Shown: positions 21,696 to 32,894 of the stretch, piece after piece | How the letters are laid out: every line of letters starts with the position of its first letter | Numbering within the stretch: the stretch's first letter is position 1 | Assembly: GCA_037043455.1 (NCBI GenBank) | Contig: JAWPHD010011220.1 | Location: forward strand, 21,868-85,867 | Direction of reading: 5' to 3' | Length of the DNA: 64,000 nt | DNA from: Cyrtodaria siliqua | Taxonomy: Eukaryota; Mollusca; Bivalvia; Adapedonta; Hiatellidae | Notes under the pieces: model-generated | The model's input: the letters and a program-made list of their open reading frames with translations, nothing else | Told to the model about the DNA's origin: nothing | The model's database searches: none | Position numbers and translations under genes: made by a program

Positions 21696-22140
21696 TTACA
21701 ATACGTTTTCTCATTAGCTAACACGTGTTTACCATCTAATAAACACTGTACTGACGATATGTAGGTGAACTGTACACTTGCAACAAACAGCAATGCATAA
21801 CTAAATGATATTCAGACTACAAATGTGTAATTAACTCTTGAAAACATTCCCTTAAAAAAGTGATGTTTCCATAATATTCGGTTTTTGCCAAGGAATATAA
21901 TAACACATATCTGAAACAGACATTTCGATTAAATCGGCTGACTTGAAACAGATATCGTTCAATGAATATTTACACAAACAGTAATGCGCAGTATTTAGCA
22001 GGAACTGACATTGATATACAGCTTGAAATACAAAGTTTAAGCCCGTATTCAAAATAAGTATACAAGTCGAGCAGGAAATGCAGCTTTCACATTTAACCCG
22101 AAACCACGCAAAAGGACAAACTATTAACAAGGAATAAAGG
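21696..22140. other. No feature seen
   Basis: No gene or repeat recognised. Confidence 0.45.
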
Positions 22141-22144
22141 CATA

Positions 22145-22295
22145 TGACGTCACAAACACCAAAATGGTTGACAATAGGGCTACCGCCTTGGAACGGTCAG
22201 TGGCAAAAAAGGTCGCTGGGGGTTTAAATCAGGTTCTAGGGTGCGCACTTACCCTACTATCATCCCAATAAAATGAGACAGTGTAAATAAAGAAT
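22145..22295 (-). repeat. RT-element 3' tail fragment
   Basis: Complement of the tail words: GGGCTACCGCCTTGGAACGG, GGGGGTTTAAATCAGGTTCT and ACCCTACTATCATCCCA. 5'-truncated copy of the RT family. Confidence 0.8.
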
Positions 22296-22464
22296 GTATG
22301 CTGAATCACAGTATGACACGGATGTCTTAATAACACTACTCTTATAAAGGCTCTGTCTGAAAACATCTACAATAACGTCAGACAAACAAACAAGAATGTG
22401 TACCGATGACAATCGATGATCGGCAATGCAGTGGTAAGTGAGAAAAATGGTCCCATAGACGCCA

Positions 22465-22775
22465 CAGCAATCACAGAAAGAAAGTATGAAAGGAGAAATC
22501 TGGAAATAGTCTAACACGATAAATACAAAATATATTGCAGTCTCGGTTTCATTGAGACTGTTCATGAACCGTTCACGCCCTCTAGCCCCGGGATGAGCTG
22601 AACTCAATATTTAAAATGCCAATAGTACAGATATTTGAGCCATCCCGAAGATGGTATGCATATGACGGTGAACATGGAACCTTCAATGAGGTATTTTCAC
22701 ACCATTCCATGGCCAGCGGTGTATGGTCCCAGTTTCTCTGTGAGCAGAGGTTATGAAGCCAGCAAGCCGAAATAT
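22465..22775 (-). mobile_element. Hairpin element copy
   Basis: Contains TTGCAGTCTCGGTTTCATTG, GAGACTGTTCATGAAC and CACGCCCTCTAGCCCCGGG, and further on GTATGGTCCCAGTTTC and GAGCAGAGGTTATGAAGCC, the reverse of the 12356-12712 order. The loop and half the stem of the hairpin are deleted here (TGAACCGTTCA). Confidence 0.7.
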
Positions 22776-22934
22776 AAAGCAAGCAAACTAAAATATGAGC
22801 ATATTTAGAAGGTCAATGAAAAGGACAATACATAACATAAAAAGTGGTGAAGACAGGGTTACCGACTTAGAACGGTCAATTGGCAATCGCTCGCATGCCA
22901 AATTATCGGAACCAATCAGATTGCAGTTTGCATA

Positions 22935-23510
22935 AAGTTTGTGAGAAAGTGACCAAAACGCAAATGTTGAAGGTAAAGATTATTACGTTATCTGCCCTTT
23001 GCTTGGAGGGTCAAGGTCACATCCACATTTGCTTTATCACATTGCAATATATCACTCAAGATACAACTTTAAACAAAGTTTAAAAGGTCTAGTGAATAAA
23101 GTTTGTGAAAAAGTGACCTAAACGTAAAAGTTGAAGGTAAATTTTATAAGGTTATCTGCCCTTTGCATGGAGGGTCAAGGTCACATCCACATTTGCTTTG
23201 TCACGTTGCGATGTACCACCCAAGATATAACTATAAACAAAGTTTGAAAGGTGTAGTGAATACAGTTTGCGAGAAATTAATCTCAACGCAAAAGTTAAAG
23301 CACAAATTATTAAGTTACCTGCCATTTGCTTGGAGGGCCAAGGTCACTTCCACATTTGCTTTGTCACGTTGCGATGTACCACCCAAGATATAACTATAAG
23401 TAAAGTTTGAAAGGTTTAGTGCATACAGTTTGTGAGAAAATGACCTAAACGCAAAACTTGAATGTTGACGCCTTCGCCGCCACGCCGCCGCCGCCGCCGC
23501 CGCCGGAAAA
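22935..23510 (+). repeat. ~165-bp tandem array, about 3.5 copies, ending in (GCC)n
   Basis: GTTTGTGAGAAAGTGACC or a variant begins units near 22938, 23100, 23265 and 23430. Each unit has GGAGGGTCAAGGTCACATCC and CAAGATATAACT. The last unit runs into GCCGCC triplets at 23475-23505. Confidence 0.9.
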
Positions 23511-23749
23511 GCAACACCTATTTTTTCTTCGAAAAGGAGAGACAAAAATGGGACTTGAGGTTATGATCAAGCTTAAAGTAATATTGCATAATGGCATCCT
23601 TGTATCGATTTGTATGTGTCGATTGTTATAATACAATTATTTATGTTATGGTTATCGTGACTATTACCTAAAATGTATATATAGAGTGTAAGTTGTTGTT
23701 TTCATGTACTCATGATACTTGAAGTTACATGTACTTCAAAATAGTATGA

Positions 23750-23950
23750 GAGTGTACCCATGGAAACGGCCGAACACAGTAAATACGAAATATTGCAGTC
23801 TCGGTTTGATTGATTCATGAACGGTAGTGAAATATGTTTGCTACCGTTCACGCCCCTAGCCCCGGGTTGAGCAGAACTCAATATTCATAAAATCAATAAT
23901 ACAGAATTTTAACCAACCCGAAGATGGCATGTATATGGCGGTGGACATGC
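23750..23950 (-). mobile_element. Hairpin element copy
   Basis: Has GGAAACGGCCGAACAC, TTGCAGTCTCGGTTTGATTG, the intact stem TGAACGGTAG/CTACCGTTCA, CCCCGGGTTGAGCAGAACTC and CCCGAAGATGGCATG. The distal part is missing. Confidence 0.75.
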
Positions 23951-24370
23951 TATTTAACTGTCATTGTTCAAGCCTTGAGTGTTATTTGTATACTCGAGTA
24001 TTGTATATTCGTATTGAATAAAAGATGCATTGACGTAATCTAGTCTCGAGTTTTAAGCCTGCCGGGTTTGGGAAAGCAATAGATTACATGTGTACACTAT
24101 CTCACTATTATCCTGTCTTCAACGCCCAAATCGCCCAAATCGACAAAACAGTTTAAATAAAAGTACATCCCATCCGAACGATACACTTAAATGTTGCTGT
24201 AAATCTATATACATATACATAGTTACAAACACATCAGTATGTATCCATAATTGTACTTAACAGCCAAAGCAGTTGCATCTAACGAGAAATTCAATCTAAG
24301 GTACGACCAAATAACCCTTGGGACTAAGTTCATGCACCTACCTCCCTTTGTCCAGGTAGCAGTTGGAGCA
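23951..24370. other. No feature seen
   Basis: Spacer before the satellite; no gene or repeat recognised. Confidence 0.45.
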
Positions 24371-24374
24371 ATCA

Positions 24375-27300
24375 CAGAGCTTTTAACCAGTTATCGCACA
24401 ATGGAAAGGTGAATTGAATTGAATGTTGTTTAACGGCTCATCAACACAGTACAGGTTATTTAGAGCCGCCCCAGAGAGAGGGGAAGGATACATAGGAATC
24501 CGGGAACCTGCCCTACTCTTATTATCGAATAGATTCCTATGGTTCTTTAACGTGCTCGGTTGATAGACCGATACACGGGACCGCCCGGTTTACGTCCCCA
24601 TCCGATGGACGAGGCTAAGGAAAAGTGTCTTGCCCAAGAACACACCGACGGAACTCAGTGGCACCACGGAGGACTGAACCCGGGGCCTCCGGTTACAAAT
24701 CCGCCGCGCTACCGCCTGCGCCACGCCAGGAAAGGTGAAGCGCAGTACTGACTGTAGAGGGGTGAATCAGTAAACATGAAGTGCGTTGCTTTCTAACAAT
24801 CATAAAGGGTTTAACCAGTTATCACACAATGGAAAGGTGAAGCGTAGTAATGACTGTAGAGAGGTGACTCAGTTTAACCAGTTATCCCACAATGGAAAGG
24901 TGAAGCGTAGTACTTACTGTAGAGAGGTAATTCAGTAAACATGAAGTGCGTTGCTTTCTAACAACCATAGAGAGTTTAACCAGTTATCGCACAATCGTGA
25001 AGCGTAGTACTGACTGTAGAGAGGTGAATCAGTAAACATGAAGTGCGTTGCTTTCTAACAAGCATAGATAATTTAACCAGTTATCGTACAATGGAAAGGT
25101 AAAGCGCAGTACTGACTGTAGAAGGGTGAATCAGTAAACATGAAGTGCGTTGCTTTCTAACAATCATAGAGGGTTTAACCAGTTATCACAAAATGGAAAG
25201 GTGAAGCGTAGTACTTATTGTAGATAGGTGAATCAGTAAACATGAAGTGCGTTGCTTTCTAACAATCATGGAGAGTTTAACCAGTTATCGCACAATGGTG
25301 AAGCGTAGTACTGACTGTAGAGAGGTGAATCAGTAAATATGAAGTGCGTTGCATTCTAACAATCATAGAAAGTTTAACCAGTTATCGTACAATGGAAAGG
25401 TGAAGCGTAGTACTGACGGTAGAGGGGTGAATCAGTAAACATAAAGTGCGTTGCTTTCTAACAATCATAGAGGGTTTAACCAGTTATCGCACAATGGAAC
25501 GGTGAAGCGCATTACTGACAGCAGAGGGATGAATCACTAAACATGAAGTGCGTTGCTTTCTAACAATCATAGAGAGTTTAACCAGTTATCACACAATGGA
25601 AAGGTGAAGCGTAGTACTTACTGTAGCGAGGTGAATCAGTAAACACGAAGTGCGTTGCTTTCTAACGATCATAGAGGTTTAACCAGTTATCACGCAATGG
25701 AAAGGTGAAGCGTAGTACTGACTATAGAGAGGTGAATCAGTAAACATGAAGTGCGTTGCTTTCTAACAATCATAGAGGGTTTAACCAGTTATCACACAAT
25801 GGAAAGATGAAGCGCAGTTCGGACTGCAGAGGGGTGACTCAGTAAACATGAAGTGCGTTGCTTTCTAACAATCATAGAGGGTTTAACCAGTTATCACACA
25901 ATGGAAAGGTGAGGCGCAGTACGGACTGCAGAGGAGTGAATCACTAAACATGAAGTGCGTTGCTTTCTAACAATCATAGAGAGTTTAACCAGTTATCACA
26001 CAATGGAACGGTGAAGCGCAGTACTCACTGTAGAGGGTGAATCAGTAAACATGAAGTGCGTTGCTTTCTAACAATCATAGAGGGTTTAACCAGTTATCAC
26101 ACAATGGAAAGGTGAAGCGTAATACTGACTGTAGAGAGGTGAATCACTAAACATGAAGTGCGTTGCTTTCTAACAATCATAGAGAGTGTAACCAGTTATC
26201 ACACAATGGAAAGGTGAAGCGTAGTACTGACTGTAGAGGGGTGAATCAGTAAACATGAAGTGCATTGATTTCTAACAATCATAGAGAGTTTAACCAGTTA
26301 TCACACAATGGAAAGGTGAAGCGCAGTACTGACTGTAGAGGGGTGAATCAGTAAACATGAAGTGCGTTGCTTTCTAACAATCATAAAGGGTTTACCCAGT
26401 TATCACACAATGGAAAGGTGAAGCGTAGTAATGACTGTAGAGAGGTGACTCAGTTTAACCAGTTATCCCACAATGGAAAGGTGAAGCGTAGTACTTACTG
26501 TAGAGAGGTAATTCAGTAAACATGAAGTGCGTTGCATTCTAACAATCATAGAGAGTTTAACCAGTTATCGCACAATCGTGAAGCGTAGTACTGACTGTAG
26601 TGAGGTGAATCAGTAAACATGAAGTGCGTTGCTTTCTAACAAGCATAGATAATTTAACCAGTTATCGTACAATGGAAAGGTAAAGCGCAGTACTGACTGT
26701 AGAAGGGTGAATCAGTAAACATGAAGTGCGTTGCTTTCTAACAATCATAGAGGGTTTAACCAGTTATCACACAATGGAAAGGTGAAGCGTAGTACTTACT
26801 GTAGAGAGGTGAATCAGTAAACATTAAGTGCGTTGCTTTCTAACAATCATGGAGAGTTTAACCAGTTATCGCACAATGGTAAAGCGTAGTACTGACTGTA
26901 GAGAGGTGAATCAGTAAACATGAAGTGCGTTGCGTTCTAACAATCATAGAGAGTTTAACCAGTTATCGTACAATGGAAAGGTGAAGCGTAGTACTGACTG
27001 TAGAGGGGTGAATCAGTAAACATAAAGTGCGTTGCTTTCTAACAACCATAGAGGGTTTAACCAGTTATCGCACAATGGAACGGTGAAGCGCATTACAGAC
27101 AGCAGAGGGATGAATCACTAAACATGAAGTGCGTTGCTTTCTAACAATCATAGAGAGTTTAACCAGTTATCACACAATGGAAAGGTGAAGCGTAGTACTT
27201 ACTGTAGCGAGGTGAATCAGTAAACATGAAGTGCGTTGCTTTCTAACGATCATAGAGGTTTAATCAGTTTTCACGCTATGGAAAGGTGAAGCGTAGTACT

Positions 27301-27915
27301 GACTATAGAGAGGTGAATCAGTAAACATGAAGTGCGTTGCTTTCTAACAATCATAGAGGGTTTAACCAGTTATCACACAATGGAAAGATGAAGCGCAGTA
27401 CGGACTGCAGAGGGGTGAATCAGTAAACATGAAGTGCGTTGCTTTCTAACAATCATAGAGGGTTTAACCAGTTATCACATAATGGAAAGGTGAAGCGCAG
27501 TACTGACTGTAGAGAGGTGAATCACTAAACATGAAGTGCGTTGCTTTCTAACAATCATGGAGAGTTTAACTAGTTATCACACAATGGAAAGGTGAAGCGC
27601 AGTACTGACTGTAGAGGGGTGAATCAGTAACATGAAGTGCGTTGCTTTCTAACAATCATAGAGGGTTTAACCAGTTATCACACAATGGAAAGGTGAAGCG
27701 TAGTACTGACTGTAGAGAGGTGAATCAGTTTAACCAGTTATCCCTCAATGGAAAGGTGAAGCGTAGTACTTACTGTAGCGAGGTTAATCACTAAACATGA
27801 AGTGCGTTGCTTTCTAACAATCATAGAGGGTTTAACCAGTTATCACACAATGGAAAGGTGAAGCGTAGTACGGACTGCAGAGGGGCGAATCACTAAACAT
27901 GAAGTGCGTTGCAAT
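24375..27915 (+). repeat. 102-bp satellite array, about 30 monomers, with higher-order structure
   Basis: The monomer runs TTTAACCAGTTATCRCACAA, GAAAGGTGAAGCGTAGTACT, GTAGAGAGGTGAATCAGTAA and CATGAAGTGCGTTGCTTTCT, about 101-102 bp, with 97-bp and ~58-bp deletion variants. Diagnostic variants recur about 1,584 bp apart: the short monomer at 24838/26425, CAGCAGAGGGATGAATCAC at about 25515/27099, and the GATCATAGAGGTTTAA variant at about 25667/27251. The array is split near its left end by a SINE (24414-24728). Confidence 0.95.
24414..24728 (-). mobile_element. SINE family 1, full-length, inserted in the satellite
   Basis: On the - strand it begins CTGGCGTGGCGCAGGCGGTA, with a perfect A box TGGCGCAGGCGG. 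A B-box-like GGGTTCAGTCC and the CTTGGGCAAGACACTTTTCC domain follow, and it ends GTTAAACAACATTCAATTCA. The flanks are GGAAAGGTGAA on both sides (24403-24413, 24729-24739), an 11-bp target duplication made from the satellite monomer. Confidence 0.92.
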
Positions 27916-28165
27916 ACTAAAGGGTCGTATACTTTTCTGACGAATTTAATGATTAATTGTGTAAAGTGGTCAGGAAACCCGTCAGATCCTTTTAACTTTC
28001 AAAGTTTATAGACCACATTATCATAAAATAAAGGTTGGGATGTTCCTAGTCGCAGACACGTTTTTAGGTTGGTGTTGTACTTCTCCAGCAGGTTTTCGTT
28101 GCGGCGATAGAACTTTGAAACAGATCTACGTAGTTTATGATAATGAAAACCTTGCTGAAGAATAT
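27916..28165. other. No feature seen
   Basis: Spacer between satellite and palindrome. Confidence 0.4.
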
Positions 28166-28168
28166 AGA

Positions 28169-28328
28169 GTTTAATAACCAGTGTTTTTGAGATGCGGGAA
28201 ATATCTCCCGAGGTAGAGAAATGGCCCCGATATAAGAACGAGTGCGGACCGCGAGTACTTATAATATCGGGGCCATTTCTCTACCGAGGGAGATATTTTC
28301 AGTATCTCAAAAACACTGGTTATTAAAC
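28169..28328. repeat. 160-bp palindrome, ~63-bp arms
   Basis: The left arm GTTTAATAACCAGTGTTTTT through AATGGCCCCGATATA (28169-28234) is matched in complement by 28265-28328, with a ~30-bp spacer. It looks like a MITE reduced to its inverted repeats; no target duplication is evident. Confidence 0.8.
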
Positions 28329-28329
28329 T

Positions 28330-29205
28330 ATATATTACATAATTTAAAATGATATTTTATTAATATTTCTAATGATTCACGCCTTTTTACACCAGTTTGC
28401 ACGAGAGTTACGCCATACATATAAAACCAATCGGAACTGCCTCGTCGGATTCCGTCACTCGGGATTCCGACTCGGAGAGTACTCGTGGCCATATTGAACT
28501 ATTTTCAAGAAACGACAACTCTGTAGTAGCGACCTCTTCAATTATAAGATAAACAAAATGGCGACTGCTGGCAAGTTCCGAAAATGCGGTACATATTTAT
28601 TTGTTTTATCAGGGAATATTCATAGAGATTCCTGATATAATAATTTATTCATACTTAGGTAAACAATATGGTGATTCCAGTCAAACGTAGGCGCTTCTTA
28701 GTTTATTAAGAGGTTTCACCTCTTCTTCATCCAAAACTAAAAGTGCGAGCACATGGGCATCATGATCATGGTCCCCACCAATATATACAGGGCAGGGTAG
28801 AGCAGGGGTGTCATTACATTTATAAGAAAGCGGAACCCAGAGCAGAATAGCCGGGTATTTCTATTGATACTTGTATAAAATACTAGTAAAAGTATTCATA
28901 GTAGCCAGGTAGACCAGTCAAAGTAGCAGGGAGAATCCCTGCCTCCCACCTCTTAATGACACCACTGGTAGAGTCGTCATTTGAGGAGTGGAGACTTGCT
29001 TTAGTGGCACAGGGATATGGGAAAAAGAAATGCGCAATAAAGGGAACACTGCCTGGAACAACAAGGAACACTACCAGGAACACCCCCACCCATAATTAAT
29101 AGAACCCTGATAGTTAGAATATGTCTGTGAAAATTCTTAAACAGGTCTTAACGTTATAATGATATATTTAAATACTTAGATTTAAAACTGAAAATAAAAA
29201 GTAGA
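28330..29205. other. No feature seen
   Basis: Mixed-composition sequence; no protein-like frame or recognised repeat. Confidence 0.45.
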
Positions 29206-29209
29206 AGTT

Positions 29210-29580
29210 ATTTATACATGTGGATTAACCTAGAAAGTGACAGTGAAGTTATTAATAATATGTGTGGATTAACACTGAAAGTCAGTGACGATGAAATCAT
29301 TTGTACAGACGGAATTACGCTGAAAGAGACAGTGACATGGTTTATCACTGCGACTTGATACTAAAAGGGATGTTGAAATTGTTTATTTAGTGGGATTTAC
29401 ACAAAAAGAGACAGTGAAATTATTTATACGTATGGATTTATCCGGAAATTGACAGTGAAGATTCTAAACATGCAGATTTACGCTAAAAGCGACAGTGACG
29501 TTTTTATGTGGATTTACACTGAAGGATCAGCAACGTCATTTATATATGTGATTTTTTTTTATATATTTTAGGAACATAAC
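29210..29580 (+). repeat. Degenerate ~40-bp tandem repeat, left block
   Basis: Loose repeats of GTGGATTTACACTGAAAGAG plus ACAGTGAAGTTATTTATA. Same family as 30545-30850 but more diverged. Confidence 0.7.
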
Positions 29581-29891
29581 CCATACCGTCGCAAGCGTGT
29601 TTTTTTTAAAATTGAGAAAAAATGCAGTAAAACATTCATTTCATAATTCTATCTTTGATAGTGTTTACAGTAACTTATGTCAACCCATACATTTAAAAGC
29701 GTTCTTCTATTTTCTTTTTCATTTTTTTCTTTCTATTGACTATTTTTTTCTAAAATTAATAAGTGAAGTTACTATATATGCAAATTTATCCTGAAATTAA
29801 CAGAGAAGTCCCTGAATTCACCTGAAATTAACACTGAAGTTACTATGTATGCAATTTTTTACCCTGAAATTAACACTGAAGTTAATATATA

Positions 29892-30531
29892 CACTCAACA
29901 AAATTCCTAATCAGTCACCTAAGTTTTATGAAATTATTACCTTTTACACAAGATTTGTATTCATGTAAAATTAATCAAATCCTCGTTCAATGTTTGATAT
30001 ATATTAACTGAAAATTTGGTAAAGATATTTAAATTATTTTTGAAGAAACAATGCATTATATTATAACACCCTCGATCCACAAAGTCACATACTTTTGCAT
30101 TGAATTGTAAGGGGAATGACCTGGCTTAAGTGACAGTCAAGTGTTTTAAAAACCAATATGGTAATAAAGAAATGGCAAACATAAATAAATGACCTATAAA
30201 ATCATTTCATTAGACATATAACATGTATGTAATGAGTTCCTTTCCGCGACTTTTGGTCTGCGAGTGCATGTTAAATCTTCAAATTTCAATAACGAGCACT
30301 CTTCTATGGGATTTCAATTGTGAGTCTGACATTTTGTAATTTTTGATTTTGGGGGTTCGCGACTTTAACATGTCCTAATTTCACTGGTAGTTATATGATT
30401 TTTCTGAAACTTTCAGGACCTTTTACTAAATAACTATGTTATTCAAAACAAGTAAAACCGAGAGGAAGATATTCCAAGAAAAGAAAATATTTTGTAAAAC
30501 TGAGGTGACCGATTAGGAATTTTGTTGAGTG
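29892..30531. mobile_element. 640-bp mariner/Tc1-type MITE with TA duplication
   Basis: Termini CACTCAACAAAATTCCTAAT plus CAGTCACCT and, at the right, the complement with one mismatch. Flanking TA at 29890-29891 and 30532-30533. No transposase. It sits between the two blocks of the 41-bp repeat. Confidence 0.92.
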
Positions 30532-30544
30532 TATGTATGCGACG

Positions 30545-30850
30545 AAGTTATTTATATTAATATTATATGCAAATTCAACCTGAAATTAACAGTGAAGTTA
30601 CTATAATGTGGATTTACATTGGAAGAGACGGTGACATCATTTATATGTTGATTTACGCTGAAAGAAACGGTGATGTCATTTATATACGTGGAATTACATT
30701 GGAAGAGACGGTGACGTCATTTATTACGTTGATTTACGCTGAAAGAGACGGTGACGTCATTTATATACGTGGATTTACGCTGAAAGAGACCGTGACATCA
30801 TTTATATACGTGGATTTACGCTGAAAGAGACCATGATGGTTTATATATAC
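30545..30850 (+). repeat. 41-bp tandem repeat with CRE-like octamers, right block
   Basis: Unit GTGACGTCATTTATATACGT plus GGATTTACGCTGAAAGAGAC, starting near 30630, 30670, 30711, 30751 and 30792. TGACGTCA is exact at 30712 and 30752; neighbours carry TGATGTCA or TGACATCA. The open frame through it mixes frames and is not a gene. Confidence 0.88.
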
Positions 30851-30911
30851 CAAATTAGTTCTGTTTAAATTGTACAAAACAAATGAACGGGACAGTCACT
30901 AATTTTTTTTA

Positions 30912-31442
30912 ATGCTGCCTACAGATACACGGTATGATACGTATCTAGTAGAAGGTTGCAAGCCCTTGTTAAAGCAGAGGAAATTATTTTTAGTATTTAT
31001 AGAAACAGGTTACACATTTTATATAACCATACCTAGAAGTTACTGTGCTAAAAAAAAATTAAGAAAGGTTACATCTGAATCGGGGAGCAGTGCCCTAAAT
31101 GTTTAATATGCTGAGAAGGTTGATTCCGATTTACTGCATCCGTGGCTTGGATGGTTTGAAACCTCGCCTCTCTCACTGCGAGTTGGAATAAATAAGAAAG
31201 CGTGTCCTTTCAGATGGGCAGAAGGTATACAATACTATTTCTACCCAGAAAAAAGTGGTGTGCCCCCACCATGGATGATATATATCATCATATATGGCCT
31301 AACATGTGCTAAAAATGATGTAAATCATTCAAACAACCAGCCAACCGATTTACTGAACCACCAGGTTCATGTTGATGACCCTCATGTTACGGATATTGCC
31401 AGCTATCCGTCAGATGACTCCCATCAGCCAACTCACATCTAA
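30912..31442 (+). pseudogene. Candidate host coding region or 3' exon, unrecognised, one stop
   Basis: A single frame stays open from 30912 to a TAA at 31440 apart from one TAA at 31104-31106. The part after it has protein-like composition: HPWLGWFETSPLSLRVGINK, CPFRWAEGIQYYFYPEKSGV, then a hydrophobic patch (WMIYIIIYGL) and a polar, Asp/His-rich C terminus ending DDSHQPTHI. A pyrimidine tract ending CTACAG at 30918-30923 would serve as a splice acceptor. The internal stop means a decayed copy, a short unseen intron, or that only the second half is coding. Known family not recognised. It is the most gene-like non-transposon sequence in the window. Confidence 0.35.
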
Positions 31443-31785
31443 ATCATTTCATGCTTAAATGTTATATTAATTGCATATATAAAATTATATATTTATTAGG
31501 CACATATTTTTATTTGCTTTATATTATAAGCACAACAAATAGGCGTCAGGGTTGTTATTAGTAGCCAATTGCCGATCAAAATTATCGGTTAAAATGGTGT
31601 TATCATCAGTTATTTTTGCCTCAGCTTGTACTTGCAATATGTGACACTAACTTCCTTGATCCCTCATCAAATCGTTTGGAATTCAAAATGAATCCCTGTT
31701 GCCAGGGCTAAATCTAGTTTAACTACTTTGCTGTGAAATTAGGAACTTCAGTTTAATTTTTAGTTCATTTGCTCTTAGTACAAAC
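31443..31785. other. No feature seen
   Basis: AT-rich stretch between the candidate exon and the tRNA-like gene. Confidence 0.45.
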
Positions 31786-31792
31786 ATGTACC

Positions 31793-31867
31793 ACTTCTAT
31801 GGTGTAATCGGTAAACACGTCTACCCTTTTAGGGTAGAAGACCCAGGTTCAAATCCTGGTGGGAGTA
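31793..31867 (+). tRNA. tRNA-like gene, anticodon TTT (Lys) if standard
   Basis: A cloverleaf can be drawn: acceptor ACTTCTA with TGGGAGT (7 pairs, two G-T), D stem GTGT/ACAC, anticodon arm CTACC/GGTAG around CTTTTAG, 5-nt variable loop, T arm CCAGG-TTCAAAT-CCTGG, discriminator A. A box TGGTGTAATCGG and B box GGTTCAAATCC are good. Oddities: one extra base between D and anticodon stems, and two further pairs could close the anticodon loop to 5 nt. The D arm recalls tRNA-Gln more than tRNA-Lys. It may be a functional gene, a pseudogene, or a lone SINE head. Confidence 0.55.
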
Positions 31868-32890
31868 AAAATTTGTTTGGAAAAAGAGCTGGATTAAGCA
31901 TTTCTTTAAGTATTTCTAACTTTTAAATTTAATTCAATGTAATCAAATTCAATTTAAACAATCGAATATCATAAGTTACAGCATGTCTGGAAACGACCAC
32001 GAGGGAAAGAAGCTATTACAAGACAATGGCCCATTTAGCAATAAAATCTTTCATGAGGCCCTCTTTTCTTCTTTGAAAGCCGTTTCCCTCTTTTGGATTT
32101 GCAATAATGAGCCTCTTATAAAATATTTTACCTAATATTGTAATGCATTGAATGCTCTTAGAAGACAGTGGCCCAGTTAGTAAAATTATCTTCCCTGAGC
32201 CCCTCTTTTCAATTCATCATCTTTAAGACCCTATTATATTACCCTTTGGTCTTAAAATGAAAAACAATGTTATTTAGCTACAATAATAGGTCTTTTTTAA
32301 ATATGTTTACCATATATTTACAAAAATCTTCCCTGAGGCCGTCTTTTGTCCATATTCTTCTCTTTTTGCTATGACCTTTGCCCTTTAAATCTTGGTAGCC
32401 AAACAGAGACTAACGAGTTGTCGATTTAGCGCAGGATGAAACCTAACATGTGATGTCGACCAGTTTTCAAGACGTTTACACATCCATAAACTCTTCTAAC
32501 TACATTCTTTTCTTTCACGACTGTTATTATATTTATAATCTCATTTTAACCGGGTATGTCTTTAATTGAAATGTTGAAAAATAATAGCTCCGTCGTTTCA
32601 CTGGGCGCTTCTGAGAGCTGAGATCAATACCAAGAATGGAAGTTTATAACAATTATGTAAATATATATCCATTTTTAGATATCATACAGTAGCTTTTTTC
32701 AGGGTTTAATCTTCATTATTGTGATCTTTATTTTTTCAAATTGACTACTGTTCGCATTTAGGCAAAATAAAAAAAAAGTTAAAAAATAAAAATAAAAAAA
32801 AAGAGACAAAAAATGTGAAATACGGTATACAAAATGCAAAGTCTTATTATGAAGGACTAGTGCTAGGTAATGTGGAAAAAAACAATAATA
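31868..32890. other. No clear feature; weak repeats
   Basis: CTTCCCTGAGGCCSTCTTTT-like phrases recur near 32055, 32195 and 32335, suggesting an old ~140-bp tandem repeat. An A-rich run at 32765-32815 precedes the SINE. Confidence 0.4.
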
Positions 32891-32894
32891 AATG

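Noticed and set aside
22260..22607. 115-codon hydrophobic frame, membrane-protein-like
   Set aside because: Overlaps the RT tail and hairpin element on the same bases; hydrophobicity follows from AT-rich composition.
23315..23636. Poly-Ala and poly-Gly frames
   Set aside because: Produced by the (GCC)n run at the end of the 165-bp array.
24560..24751. 63-codon Pro/Gly-rich frame
   Set aside because: Falls inside the antisense of SINE family 1.
24375..27915. Array resembling a CRISPR locus
   Set aside because: The whole 102-bp monomer is repeated, with no unique spacers; it is a eukaryotic satellite.
30567..30824. 85-codon frame with repeated peptide
   Set aside because: The 41-bp period is not a multiple of three; the frame mixes readings of the tandem repeat.
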